Assembly: GCF_002220865.2 (NCBI RefSeq)
Contig: NZ_NHRJ02000001.1
Coordinates: 720,237-784,236, forward strand
Source: Paenibacillus xerothermodurans
GTDB lineage: Bacteria; Bacillota; Bacilli; Paenibacillales; NBRC-103111
Length of the DNA: 64,000 nt
Direction: 5' to 3'
A program made the translations under genes and the position numbers. Shown here one piece after another: positions 43,454-51,902 of this stretch. The first letter of the stretch is position 1; each line of letters begins with the position of its first letter. Under the pieces are notes generated by a model. It did no database searches, was not told where the DNA came from, and was given only the letters and a program-made list of their open reading frames with translations.

Positions 43454-44338
43454 TCAACATTCAGCGTTCGTCAACTCGTTAGTGAACATGCGCTTATATT
43501 CCTGAGGTGTCAGCTTGCGCGCGGATTCGGGTGCGTAGTGAATTTGCAGCGCGCGTCTCCGTTTGTCGGAGAAGTTCGGCGGTGTCCCGTGATGCAGCAA
43601 GCCGGAGAAAAACAGAGCTCCGCCCGGCTTTAGCGGCACCGCCACATCCCGCTCCACGTCGACGCTGCTGTCGCACAGCTGCCAATCCCTTTCAGCATAA
43701 TGCGGCACCGCTCCCTGCCTGTGGGAATAAGGAATGACGTGCATACATCCGTTGTCCAGGCCGGCCGGGTCCAGCGCGGTCCACATACCGATCACCGACC
43801 TGTCGTATGCCAGCGCCCCATAGGCCATGTCTTGGTGCCAGGGCTTTTCAGCACCGCCCGACGGCGGCTTTAGCAGAGCCTGATCCTGCACGACAACCGC
43901 TTTTTCGCCGGCAAACAATCTCGCGATCAAATCCAGGGTGCCCTGATGATGAGCGACAGCGTTCAGCCGCGCGTCATGCTGGATGAAGTCATATATTTTC
44001 CGCACAGCCAGCTCCCTTTCATCATCGGTTTTTAACCGGGCCTCGGATTTCACAAACTGGACTTTGACTCCAGCCGTTTTACCGTGCACCGCATCCATTA
44101 CTGCCGCGATCGCCGTACGCACCTCCTCCGCGTTCAACACTTCGTCCACCACTAGATACCCCTGCTGCCAAAACAGCCGCACATGCTCATCCGTTACTTC
44201 ATTCAGCTTGGCAGCGCGGACCTCCGGAAAATGATCGTACCGGTACAACGTGTCGGCGACGGCCTTCGCCAGCTGCTGCTCCTCAGCGTTCTCATAGGAG
44301 ATAAGAGTGCGTTTTCCCGGCAATTTCTGTGGTTCCAT
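43454..44338 (-). CDS. Phytanoyl-CoA dioxygenase (PhyH)-family Fe(II)/2-oxoglutarate oxygenase
   Basis: A 294-residue cytoplasmic oxygenase. The iron triad is visible as H-x-D in PWHQDMAYG and a distal His in GLLHHGTPPN; RRRALQIHY supplies the 2-oxoglutarate-binding Arg. FWQQGYLVVDEVL near residue 53 is the usual family start. GGAGG precedes the ATG. It lies 30 bases after the binding-protein gene of an LplABC-type importer, suggesting that it modifies the imported compound. PhyH-family members hydroxylate many small molecules, so the substrate is open. Confidence 0.87.
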   Translation of the reverse strand: MEPQKLPGKRTLISYENAEEQQLAKAVADTLYRYDHFPEVRAAKLNEVTDEHVRLFWQQGYLVVDEVLNAEEVRTAIAAVMDAVHGKTAGVKVQFVKSEARLKTDDERELAVRKIYDFIQHDARLNAVAHHQGTLDLIARLFAGEKAVVVQDQALLKPPSGGAEKPWHQDMAYGALAYDRSVIGMWTALDPAGLDNGCMHVIPYSHRQGAVPHYAERDWQLCDSSVDVERDVAVPLKPGGALFFSGLLHHGTPPNFSDKRRRALQIHYAPESARKLTPQEYKRMFTNELTNAEC

Positions 44339-44368
44339 CTTGAAGCTTCCTCCTTTTCGGCGCTCCGC

Positions 44369-45928
44369 TTATTTCTTCTTCATTTCCATGTATGCTTTTT
44401 TCTGCTCCTCCATGACCTCTTTCCCGCCAATCGTCAAATATTCCGCCACCATGTCATCGTACAGCTTGTCAAAATCGGCAGGCTTGGCCGTAACCGTTTT
44501 CACATAGATTTCTACCGCTTTATCGGTGAGCGTCTGATTGTATTTGATCTGCGCCTCGATGGGCCGGTCAAACCGGGGCGGCAGCTGTCCGTCCTGCTCC
44601 CCTATCCTAATGCTGTCCATGGTGAAGTCTTTGTATTTCGGGTCCGCGGCGTTCGCTTTCAGCGTTTTGTCGGGATCACCCATGTCTTTGCCGTTAATCA
44701 GCATGCTGTAATCCAGATAATTGTACATGATCTTTTTGGCCTCGTCCGTGTCGAGGAATTCCGGAATACCGTCGGCGCCCATTTTGTAGGTTACGCCTTC
44801 CGTGCCGTTTTGGAGATCGAAAATCACTTTATAATCAGACATCCAATCCAAAAATTTGATCGCCTCCACCGCCCGTTTGCTCGATTTCGGTATCATCAGG
44901 TGGGCGGACAGCTTATGGTAAATGCCCTTGACGTGTTTACCCTCATAATTTGTGAACGGGTCGATGGGCAGCAGCTTGGCATCCGGCACATTTTTCTGCA
45001 GCGTTGAGTAGTACGCCATGTACACGGGCTCGTTCGTGTTCGTTACGGTGAAGCCGACCAAACCGTTAACGAAATCCGCCTGAAACTTTTTGCCATCCTT
45101 ATCCAATGCAAAGTCCGGGCTGATCAGGTTTTCATTATACAGCTTGTTCAGGAACCGGTAGCCGTCTTTATGGCCTGGCTTGAGCAAATCCGGTAAAGTG
45201 TGATACTCTTCTTCCGTCATCGGCTTCCAGAAGGTTCGCACCAGCGGGTCGAGATTGTTGTTATACTTGATGCCGTAGGGGATCACTTTGCCCCCTGTGT
45301 TCCCCGGGTCCTTCTCCTTGAACGCCTTCAGCACCTCGTAAAACTCTTCGGTCGTCTCCGGGGGCTCCATGCCCAGCTTATCGAGCCAATCCTTCCTGAT
45401 AATCGGGGTCTGTGACGCTAGAATAATCCGTTTGGACGGGATCGTGTACTGTTTGCCGTTGATTCTGCCGTAGCCCAGGAGCTCTTCGCCAAGATATTTT
45501 TTCAAATTCGGCCCGTGCTGGTTAAGCAGTTCGTCGAGTTCGGTCAATCCCCCCTGCTTCACCCAGTTTTGTACGGCGGCATCATTGTAGGTGAAAATAA
45601 GATCCGGCGCCTCGTTAGCCGCCATCAGCACGTTCAATTTCGGCACTTCCTCCGTCCTTGGCACGGTGACGAATTCCAGCCTAATGTTGTTGGGATCACC
45701 GAATTTCTCCTGGATGTACTTTACAAAATAGCTCTCCGTGAGCGGCGGAGCTCCCGGCGGCGTGTTGCCGCGGTCGAACAGCTCAATCTTTAATGTCACC
45801 TGTTCGCCATTGGCACCACCCTGATCGGCCGAGCTCCCCCCGTCGGAGCAGCCGGCCAGCATGCCGGTCAGCAGCACCGTCACCAATGAGAATCCGGCCA
45901 ATCTGGCGGCTTTGTTCTTCACGTGCAT
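44369..45928 (-). CDS. LplA-type substrate-binding lipoprotein
   Basis: A 519-residue lipoprotein with signal GFSLVTVLLTGMLAGC and the long (over 500 residues) architecture of the Paenibacillus/Bacillus LplA group. The mature protein contains VTLKIELFDRGNTPPGAPP and, later, PYGIKYNNNLDPLVRTFWKPM. GGGAGTGA lies five bases before the chosen ATG; a GTG three codons earlier overlaps it. It follows the two permease genes after a 130-base gap that contains no gene. Ligand unknown; members bind complex oligosaccharides. Confidence 0.88.
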   Translation of the reverse strand: MHVKNKAARLAGFSLVTVLLTGMLAGCSDGGSSADQGGANGEQVTLKIELFDRGNTPPGAPPLTESYFVKYIQEKFGDPNNIRLEFVTVPRTEEVPKLNVLMAANEAPDLIFTYNDAAVQNWVKQGGLTELDELLNQHGPNLKKYLGEELLGYGRINGKQYTIPSKRIILASQTPIIRKDWLDKLGMEPPETTEEFYEVLKAFKEKDPGNTGGKVIPYGIKYNNNLDPLVRTFWKPMTEEEYHTLPDLLKPGHKDGYRFLNKLYNENLISPDFALDKDGKKFQADFVNGLVGFTVTNTNEPVYMAYYSTLQKNVPDAKLLPIDPFTNYEGKHVKGIYHKLSAHLMIPKSSKRAVEAIKFLDWMSDYKVIFDLQNGTEGVTYKMGADGIPEFLDTDEAKKIMYNYLDYSMLINGKDMGDPDKTLKANAADPKYKDFTMDSIRIGEQDGQLPPRFDRPIEAQIKYNQTLTDKAVEIYVKTVTAKPADFDKLYDDMVAEYLTIGGKEVMEEQKKAYMEMKKK

Positions 45929-46058
45929 CGCGATCACTCCCTTTTTTCGTATTTCCTTGGCTTCGACAAGGCTAAATGTAAAGCGCTCAGCACCTCTCGA
46001 TGGGCTTTATCCGCTGGGTCGTTTTGCACTATTGCTGGACGCCGGCTTGTAAGCATGC

Positions 46059-46931
46059 CTAGCCCTTCACCGCCCCGATCATAATGCCTGACATAAAGTA
46101 CCGTTGCAGCCACGGATACACCAGCAATATCGGAATAGTCGCGAACATGATGCTGGCCGCTTTCATACTCTCCGGTATGGGAGCGACTGCGCTCATGCCT
46201 TCGGTGGCGGTGGCGTCGTTCATCTGGTTGCTTATTACGAGTTGATAGAGCTTAAGCTGAATCGGATACAAGTCCTGATTAGTGATATAAAACAGCGCAT
46301 CCATAAATCCGTTCCATCTTCCGACCGCGTAAAACAGGCTGAGTGTCGCCAGCACAGGCAGAGACAGCGGCAGCACAATCCGTATCAAGGTACTAAAATG
46401 AGAGCTTCCGTCCATTCGGGCCGATTCTTCCAATTCTTCGGGAATGGATGAGAAAAATGATTTCAGAATGATCAGATAGAACGCGTTGATCATACCCGGC
46501 AGCACCAGCGCCCAGATCGTGTTGGTTAATGACAGTGATTTGACAAGAAGATACTCCGGAATCAAGCCGCCGCTGAAAAACATCGTGAATAAAATCATGA
46601 GCAGGAAAAAATCACGGCCCTTGAGCTTTTTTTTGGTGAGCGGATAAGCGGCGCAGATCGTCATCACCATGCAGATCACCGTGAAAAGGCAGACCAGCAC
46701 GATAGTAAACAGCAGCGAATTGAGCATCTTCGCATCCTGCAGGACCGTCTGATATGCGAGCGTGCTCCATTCCACCGGAAACACGGTCACTTTATTCGAT
46801 AAGATGGCTGCATTCGAGCTGAGGGAAACCGCGGCCAAATGGAGAATCGGCACAAGGCACAGAAATGACGTAATCGCAACGACGGTTAGAACGAAAATGT
46901 CAATCACTTTGTCTTTTACACCCGTTACCAT
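46059..46931 (-). CDS. LplC-type ABC permease
   Basis: A 290-residue six-helix CUT1 permease with LAAVSLSSNAAILSNKVTVFPVEW near the N-terminus, a hallmark of the LplC group, and the EAA loop ELEESARMDGSSHFSTLIRIVLP near residue 190. GGGGGG lies upstream of the ATG. It begins 13 bases after LplB and has no accompanying ATPase. Confidence 0.88.
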   Translation of the reverse strand: MVTGVKDKVIDIFVLTVVAITSFLCLVPILHLAAVSLSSNAAILSNKVTVFPVEWSTLAYQTVLQDAKMLNSLLFTIVLVCLFTVICMVMTICAAYPLTKKKLKGRDFFLLMILFTMFFSGGLIPEYLLVKSLSLTNTIWALVLPGMINAFYLIILKSFFSSIPEELEESARMDGSSHFSTLIRIVLPLSLPVLATLSLFYAVGRWNGFMDALFYITNQDLYPIQLKLYQLVISNQMNDATATEGMSAVAPIPESMKAASIMFATIPILLVYPWLQRYFMSGIMIGAVKG

Positions 46932-46944
46932 CCATATCCCCCCA

Positions 46945-47916
46945 TTACCAGATTCCTTGGTCGGTGACTTTTTTGGAAATATAGTTCGCCGAGAGCAAGA
47001 ACACTAAGCCCACCACCGCCTGAAACAGTCCGATGGCCGTTGCAATTGTAAATCTGGCGGATTGCACGCCTACTTTATACACGAACGTGCTGATTACATC
47101 GGACACGTCGGTAACCAACGGGTTAGCCAACACGAACGGGCGCTCGAAGCCGATGCTTGCCATGTGCCCAATATTGATGATAAGCAGAATGATAATTGTA
47201 GGCTTAATGCCGGGCAGCGTGATGTTCCAGATCTTCCTCAGCCGTCCGGCCCCGTCGACGTCGGCCGCCTCGTACAGCTCCCTATTAATGCCTGTTAACG
47301 CGGCCAGATAAATAATCGTTCCCCAGCCAGCATTCTGCCACACGCCTGTGCCGACATATGTGATAATCCAATACAAAGGGTCCGTGAGAAATGGCACAGT
47401 CCCCAGCCCCATTGCGGTCAGCAGATGGTTGACTAACCCCGTGTTCGTAGACAACAGCTGATACACCATACCGCCGATGATCACCCAAGAGATAAAATGC
47501 GGCAGGTAAAGAACGGTCTGCGCACCTTTTTTAAACCAATGAATCCGGATTTCATTCAGCAGCAGCGCCAAAATAATCGGGGCCGGAAACGAAATCACCA
47601 AATCCAACAAGTTTAGCAGCATGGTGTTCCGCAACACTTTGTAGAAGTCCTTCATCTGAAAAATTTCACGGAAGGCGTCCAATCCGATCCAGGGGCTGTT
47701 CCAGACGCCCTGAAACATATTGAACTCTTTGAACGCGATCGTAACGCCATACATTGGAACATACTTGAACACCAAAAAGTACACCATGGGCACGAACAAC
47801 AGCGCGTACAACTGCCAATCCTGGCCCACGGACAACCTGCTTCTTTTGCGTACCGAAGTCCGCAGTGCTGCCGCAGAAGCAGGGACAGTCTCAGCCATCC
47901 GTTTATTGCCGGGCAT
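46945..47916 (-). CDS. LplB-type ABC permease
   Basis: A 323-residue permease with a basic N-terminal tail and six helices. LFVPMVYFLVFKYVPMYGVTIAFKEFN is the usual LplB opening and the EAA loop reads YEAADVDGAGRLRKIWNITLP. AAGGAGG precedes the ATG. First of the lpl-type transport genes; its promoter region holds a cre-like site and tandem GAAAATGTTAAG repeats. Confidence 0.88.
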   Translation of the reverse strand: MPGNKRMAETVPASAAALRTSVRKRSRLSVGQDWQLYALLFVPMVYFLVFKYVPMYGVTIAFKEFNMFQGVWNSPWIGLDAFREIFQMKDFYKVLRNTMLLNLLDLVISFPAPIILALLLNEIRIHWFKKGAQTVLYLPHFISWVIIGGMVYQLLSTNTGLVNHLLTAMGLGTVPFLTDPLYWIITYVGTGVWQNAGWGTIIYLAALTGINRELYEAADVDGAGRLRKIWNITLPGIKPTIIILLIINIGHMASIGFERPFVLANPLVTDVSDVISTFVYKVGVQSARFTIATAIGLFQAVVGLVFLLSANYISKKVTDQGIW

Positions 47917-48008
47917 ATGATTCCTCCTTTTCTTGTGGCGGTAAGGTAACATTACTGGAATCGTCGAAAGGCGGTCAATTTACATAAATCTTCGCATATC
48001 AAATTGTA

Positions 48009-48022
48009 AGAAAGCGCTTGCA
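48009..48022 (+). promoter_or_regulatory. cre-like site upstream of the lpl-type importer
   Basis: AGAAAGCGCTTGCA differs from TGWNANCGNTNNCA only at the first base. It lies about 95 bases upstream of the LplB-type start. Confidence 0.55.
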
Positions 48023-48030
48023 AAAATCAG

Positions 48031-48059
48031 CTTAACATTTTCTCACACTTAACATTTTC
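48031..48059 (-). promoter_or_regulatory. Tandem repeat GAAAATGTTAAG, probable AraC-type binding site
   Basis: On the minus strand GAAAATGTTAAG occurs twice (48048-48059 and 48031-48042), 17 bases apart, just upstream of the cre-like site. Direct repeats like these are typical of AraC-family activators, and the adjacent gene encodes one. Confidence 0.6.
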
Positions 48060-48096
48060 GCTAAAAACCGGGTGTCAGCGCACCAAATGGAGGTCA

Positions 48097-50346
48097 TCAT
48101 GTGAACTCTCCCCGCTTCCGGTAGTCACCGGGCGGTGCGCCGAACATGTTCTTAAATGCACGATGAAAAGAGATGACATGGACGTATCCCACCCGCTCCG
48201 CGATTGCCTGTACCGTTAACGTTGTGTTCAACAGCAGCTTCTCAGCTTCCTCCAATCTTACTTTTATCATGTAATCGATGAATTTTTCGCCGAATTCCTC
48301 CTTAAACAGCTTGCTCAAATAACGCGGGTTGAGCCCAAAATGTTCACTAACCTGATTGAGAGACAGATTCGGGTCCGCATAGTGCGTCCCAATATAATCT
48401 TTTACACTGCACATGAGCGAGTAGTGATTCTTAATCGATCGCATTTCGTTCATCGTATGCTCCAACGATGCCAGCGCGCTGCCGAGACGCTCACGCCACT
48501 CATCCAAGGTTTCCGCAGCACTGGCCGCTGCTTGGAATTGGGGCGCACATTCTTGTTCCACCACGCGGCTTAGCCCATCGATGAGCCCTGCCGTTTCTTT
48601 GCGCAGCTGATGCAGCAAGTAGTTCGTTATCGTTTCGATGTCAGCTTTCGTATAGCGCCCCTGTTGGAGCACTTGGCACAACTCGGCGAAATGTGCCTGC
48701 CACGCACCGGCATTCAAACGGAACGACGCTGCAACCAATCGGGCCAATTTCATATGTACGTACACCGGCCCCTCCGCTTTCGTCTCAGTCTCGCGCCTGC
48801 CGATAATAGCACCCATGCCAAACACCGGCTTGTACGACAAAAATTGTCCGGCCTCCGCAAAGGAATGCGCCGCCTCGCAAGGGAATGGCACTTCCGCGCC
48901 GATGCCGGCGGACACCGTTATTTCCAGATTGTTCGCTGTCCAGTCCCGCATTTTCTGCATCACAGCCAGCAACTGCTCTTCTCCGAGCTCCACATTAGGC
49001 TGCACGTAGAAAATAACCGCCATCCGCTGCGGCTCGGTCCATTCGCTCCAAGTGACGAGTCCGTCATTTTGGGTGATTTCCTGGAGCACATTGCCGAGCA
49101 CGAATTTAATCAAATATTGATCTCTGGAATTATAAGCCTTGGTAAAATCAGCGAACCGGTCGATCTCCAGCACAGCCACCGTCATTCTTGCACAAGCGGT
49201 TGGCATATGGAGCTTTGCCATCTCCTGTTTCCACTCGGCCTCGCCCATAACCTTGTGGCCTGCCAGCCACTCGAACGTCAACTGGCGCTGCCGCATCGGC
49301 AAATCGTCCCTGTGCAGCTGCTCATATTGCCCTGCCCGTTCCAGCAGGTTGTCAATGGCTGCTTCGATATATTTCAGCTCATTGCTGCCGGAATGCTTGA
49401 CCAATTCCCCGCTCAGCCTTTTCGCATACAGCTGCATACGCACCGCTAGCGCCTGAATCGGCTTATAACCGCGATGGGTAATGTAGGTGAACCAAACCAG
49501 ACCGGACACAATAGCGAGAAGGCCGATCATCATCCAAAAATCGTTGAACATCGTGACCAGCGACAGCCGCTCGTTCGCCCGGGCACCCGACAAGTATGTC
49601 CAGCCCGTGTATTCAGACCGTGTGTGCAGCCACTCATTTTGCTGGTCAGCATTGGGTGGAGCAGGCATGGCCCCGTTGACGTCGAAAGGCTGCTCGTTGG
49701 AGGCAAGAAGCATGATCGGACCCGGATCCGACCGGGTTAAGTCCTTCACGAAACCCATCAGGGCCTGCACGCGGATGTTAACCACGATCACACCCTGCTT
49801 TTCTCCGGCGTCGGGAAAAAACTTCACCAGCGACACGACGCGCTCGTCGTTCGATTCATGGACGAACTCCTTAAATGTTCGCGGGTCGCTCCACACGCTG
49901 TGTGGCGATTCCGACTGATAGGCGGCGAGCAGGAAGTCACGATCACCGAATTGCTCCACGGCGGAGATGCCGCTCCTCGACAATACTTGACCGGAATCGG
50001 CTTTGTGCAGGTAGATGGAGTTGGAAAAAGGGAGTGTGGACGAAATTTCATCAATTTGCTGGGAAATGAGAAAGTAGTCGTATAACGCTTTATTGTCCCT
50101 GTCCGCGAAAAAATGTTTCAACGCATTGTTCGTGTACATCTCCTTGATCACGATACGCTCGGCCGACTTCAGGTTCGCATCGATGGCCTGCAGGATTTTT
50201 GCAGCGACAGCCTGGTTTGTAGTGACGATCTGCTGTTCTGCCGTTTTGCTCAGCACTGCGAAAAAAGAGAAGATCAAAATCGAGATGACGACGAAAAATA
50301 TCGGTGTGTACGACAGCAGCATACGGTAGTACCAGCTCAATTTCAT
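48097..50346 (-). CDS. Membrane-anchored AraC-family regulator
   Basis: A 749-residue protein: N-terminal helix (LSYTPIFFVVISILIFSFFAV), extracellular sensor of about 250 residues, a second helix near residue 270 (WMMIGLLAIVSGLVWFTYI), a cytoplasmic linker of about 350 residues, and a C-terminal double HTH with LSLNQVSEHFGLNPRYLSKLFKEEF and VQAIAERVGYVHVISFHRAFKNMFG. Regulators of this layout are common beside Lpl-type importers in Paenibacillus and link outside sugar to transcription. GGGAGG precedes the ATG; a GTG one codon earlier is less well spaced. It probably binds the tandem repeats just downstream of its own gene. Confidence 0.9.
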   Translation of the reverse strand: MKLSWYYRMLLSYTPIFFVVISILIFSFFAVLSKTAEQQIVTTNQAVAAKILQAIDANLKSAERIVIKEMYTNNALKHFFADRDNKALYDYFLISQQIDEISSTLPFSNSIYLHKADSGQVLSRSGISAVEQFGDRDFLLAAYQSESPHSVWSDPRTFKEFVHESNDERVVSLVKFFPDAGEKQGVIVVNIRVQALMGFVKDLTRSDPGPIMLLASNEQPFDVNGAMPAPPNADQQNEWLHTRSEYTGWTYLSGARANERLSLVTMFNDFWMMIGLLAIVSGLVWFTYITHRGYKPIQALAVRMQLYAKRLSGELVKHSGSNELKYIEAAIDNLLERAGQYEQLHRDDLPMRQRQLTFEWLAGHKVMGEAEWKQEMAKLHMPTACARMTVAVLEIDRFADFTKAYNSRDQYLIKFVLGNVLQEITQNDGLVTWSEWTEPQRMAVIFYVQPNVELGEEQLLAVMQKMRDWTANNLEITVSAGIGAEVPFPCEAAHSFAEAGQFLSYKPVFGMGAIIGRRETETKAEGPVYVHMKLARLVAASFRLNAGAWQAHFAELCQVLQQGRYTKADIETITNYLLHQLRKETAGLIDGLSRVVEQECAPQFQAAASAAETLDEWRERLGSALASLEHTMNEMRSIKNHYSLMCSVKDYIGTHYADPNLSLNQVSEHFGLNPRYLSKLFKEEFGEKFIDYMIKVRLEEAEKLLLNTTLTVQAIAERVGYVHVISFHRAFKNMFGAPPGDYRKRGEFT

Positions 50347-50598
50347 CACACACGCCTCCCGCGCAATTTTGAGGATTGAGGTTCACAGCTTAAACCGTGC
50401 AGTATCCGTGCGGTTTGCTCAATACAGCTCGTCCTTTTTGGCTGCGCGCCGGAATACTGACTGGTTATACTTATGTTCCTATGATTGATTATATTTCTTC
50501 CAGGCCGCCGCCGGAACCCCGCAATGTCACGCGGTCTGGTATCATGCGCGGCCGTACACAGCCAGCAGGCTGAAGCGCAAGTACTGCGCACGCAAAAC

Positions 50599-50618
50599 GG
50601 CAGCTCAAGCGAGCTGCC
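50599..50618 (-). terminator. Terminator-like hairpin after the 83-residue protein gene
   Basis: GGCAGCTC and GAGCTGCC form a perfect 8-bp stem around AAGC; on the minus strand it is followed by GTTTT. The rest of the 50347-50725 gap has no gene that I can support. Confidence 0.6.
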
Positions 50619-50725
50619 GACAGTGACGGGGAAAGTTCCAACCGGAATGCGCGCAGCCCAGCGGGAGCGCTGAGAAGTAGCCCGAGAGCGCACGAGGGTG
50701 GCATCCTCGGCGAGGAAGAGCTATG

Positions 50726-50977
50726 TTAAAACGGATGCTGCGCTGTGCCATACGGATAAGGCTCGCCTGGATCCCCTTGGAACGGCGGAAACGCTTCTCC
50801 ATCCTCCCACGATTCCACTATGTGATGAGCAGTTGGGAAATCGAACCCTCTACCCATCAAAAAACTGATAGCTGACACTTGATACAGAGCGTGCTCGGGT
50901 GATGTTCTCGGTAATTCATACAGGCCATGCAGCACAGCCGGCGCCACTGCCGATAAAACGTATTCTCTGATTATCAT
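50726..50977 (-). CDS. Unassigned 83-residue protein
   Basis: A small soluble protein with a helical N-terminal part (REYVLSAVAPAVLHGLYEL) and an acidic, proline-rich end (EDGEAFPPFQGDPGEPYPYG). AAAGG is nine bases before the chosen ATG; an ATG three codons earlier abuts it. A hairpin with T tract follows the gene, which supports a real transcript. No family is recognised. Confidence 0.55.
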   Translation of the reverse strand: MIIREYVLSAVAPAVLHGLYELPRTSPEHALYQVSAISFLMGRGFDFPTAHHIVESWEDGEAFPPFQGDPGEPYPYGTAQHPF

Positions 50978-51265
50978 TCTAATCATCCTTTCGTGTCGTG
51001 ACTTAACTCATCGTATGCAACCAGTTGTGCGCATGACCTGGTGTGATTCGCCCATTTTTTAGGTAGCCGCACAGACAACTTCTGACCGGACCATGCCCAA
51101 CAACGTAGTCTCTCACATGTGTTTAGCGTAGCTGGAAGTGTTATTTTCGACCGCCCACAAGAGGCAAACACACCGCGCTGCACCTGCAACTAATTTACAT
51201 TTGGCCGCGTGGCTGGCTGGATTTGCAAGGGCCCCGGCGGCTCCACGCAGCATCACGCCAGAACG

Positions 51266-51299
51266 CAACGAAGGAGCTGTGCGGACAGCTCCTTCGTTG
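51266..51299. repeat. Perfect 15-bp inverted repeat in a gene-free gap
   Basis: CAACGAAGGAGCTGT and ACAGCTCCTTCGTTG pair perfectly around GCGG. It lies 25 bases after the stop of the Tyr-rich protein gene (minus strand) and could stop its transcription, but no T tract follows on either strand. The remaining 50978-51325 gap holds no other clear feature. Confidence 0.7.
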
Positions 51300-51325
51300 T
51301 ACAATTGGATGCAGCGAAAGTCTCA

Positions 51326-51724
51326 TTAATAACCATAATCATAGCCATAGCCATAACCATAGTCATACCCGGGATAGTATGGCGGGTAGGGGTACTGCTG
51401 TGGATACGGAGGATAGTAATACGGGTATGGAGTAAAATACGGGAATGCAAAAAAATAAAACGGGAACCGGCGCCGGCGATGGCGGCGAAATCTTCTGCGG
51501 CCGTAGCCAAATTGTCTGTCTTCGTCGGCGTCGACCTCTTCGGGCAGAAGCATAGTCACACCGTCCTCATCCATGCCCTCCACAATTCCATCGAACTGTG
51601 ATCCGTCTCTCGCATGTGCGATCACATGATAGTTCATATACCTTTGACACATGACTTTCGCGTCGCTGGCCATAGGGTCAACCTCCCTTGCTTGCTCAGG
51701 CTGTGTTGCAGTGTTAGTATCCAT
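51326..51724 (-). CDS. Small protein with Sm-like core and Tyr-rich tail
   Basis: A 132-residue protein. Residues about 22-65 (VMCQRYMNYHVIAHARDGSQ, then IVEGMDEDGVTMLLPEEVD) resemble a small beta-barrel domain in Bacillus-group proteins; then an Arg-rich stretch (GRRRFRRHRRRRFPFY) and a tail of Tyr, Pro and Gly, ending YDYGYGYGYDYGY. GGAGG is nine bases before the ATG. Tyr-rich low-complexity tails occur in spore-coat and surface proteins, where they can be cross-linked; a coat role is a guess from composition. Transcribed alone and followed by a perfect hairpin. Confidence 0.7.
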   Translation of the reverse strand: MDTNTATQPEQAREVDPMASDAKVMCQRYMNYHVIAHARDGSQFDGIVEGMDEDGVTMLLPEEVDADEDRQFGYGRRRFRRHRRRRFPFYFFAFPYFTPYPYYYPPYPQQYPYPPYYPGYDYGYGYGYDYGY

Positions 51725-51814
51725 TCGCCTATCCCTCCTTGTGATACGCTAGTGTATTCGCCCACTGCGAAAAATGTGAACGGAGAACTGCGCGTACATT
51801 TCTGGTGCAATTAT

Positions 51815-51844
51815 AAAAAAACACCCAGGGATATTCCCTGAGTG
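51815..51844 (-). terminator. Terminator of the glycan-enzyme operon
   Basis: On the minus strand CACTCAGGGA pairs with TCCCTGGGTG around ATA and is followed by seven T. It ends the operon about 60 bases after the last stop codon. Confidence 0.88.
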
Positions 51845-51902
51845 CAGCAGCGCCGGCAACGGATGTTGAGCAGCGAAAATTTTTACCGGTTCGGTCATGG
51901 CG

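Noticed and set aside
44183..45007. Plus-strand open frame opposite the PhyH and LplA-type genes
   Set aside because: No domain or ribosome site; mirrors the codon pattern of the genes on the other strand.
48610..49449. Plus-strand open frame opposite the membrane AraC regulator
   Set aside because: His/Arg/Leu-rich shadow sequence without domain.
50983..51189. Short minus-strand frame upstream of the 83-residue protein
   Set aside because: No ribosome site, no family, composition like random translated intergenic DNA.
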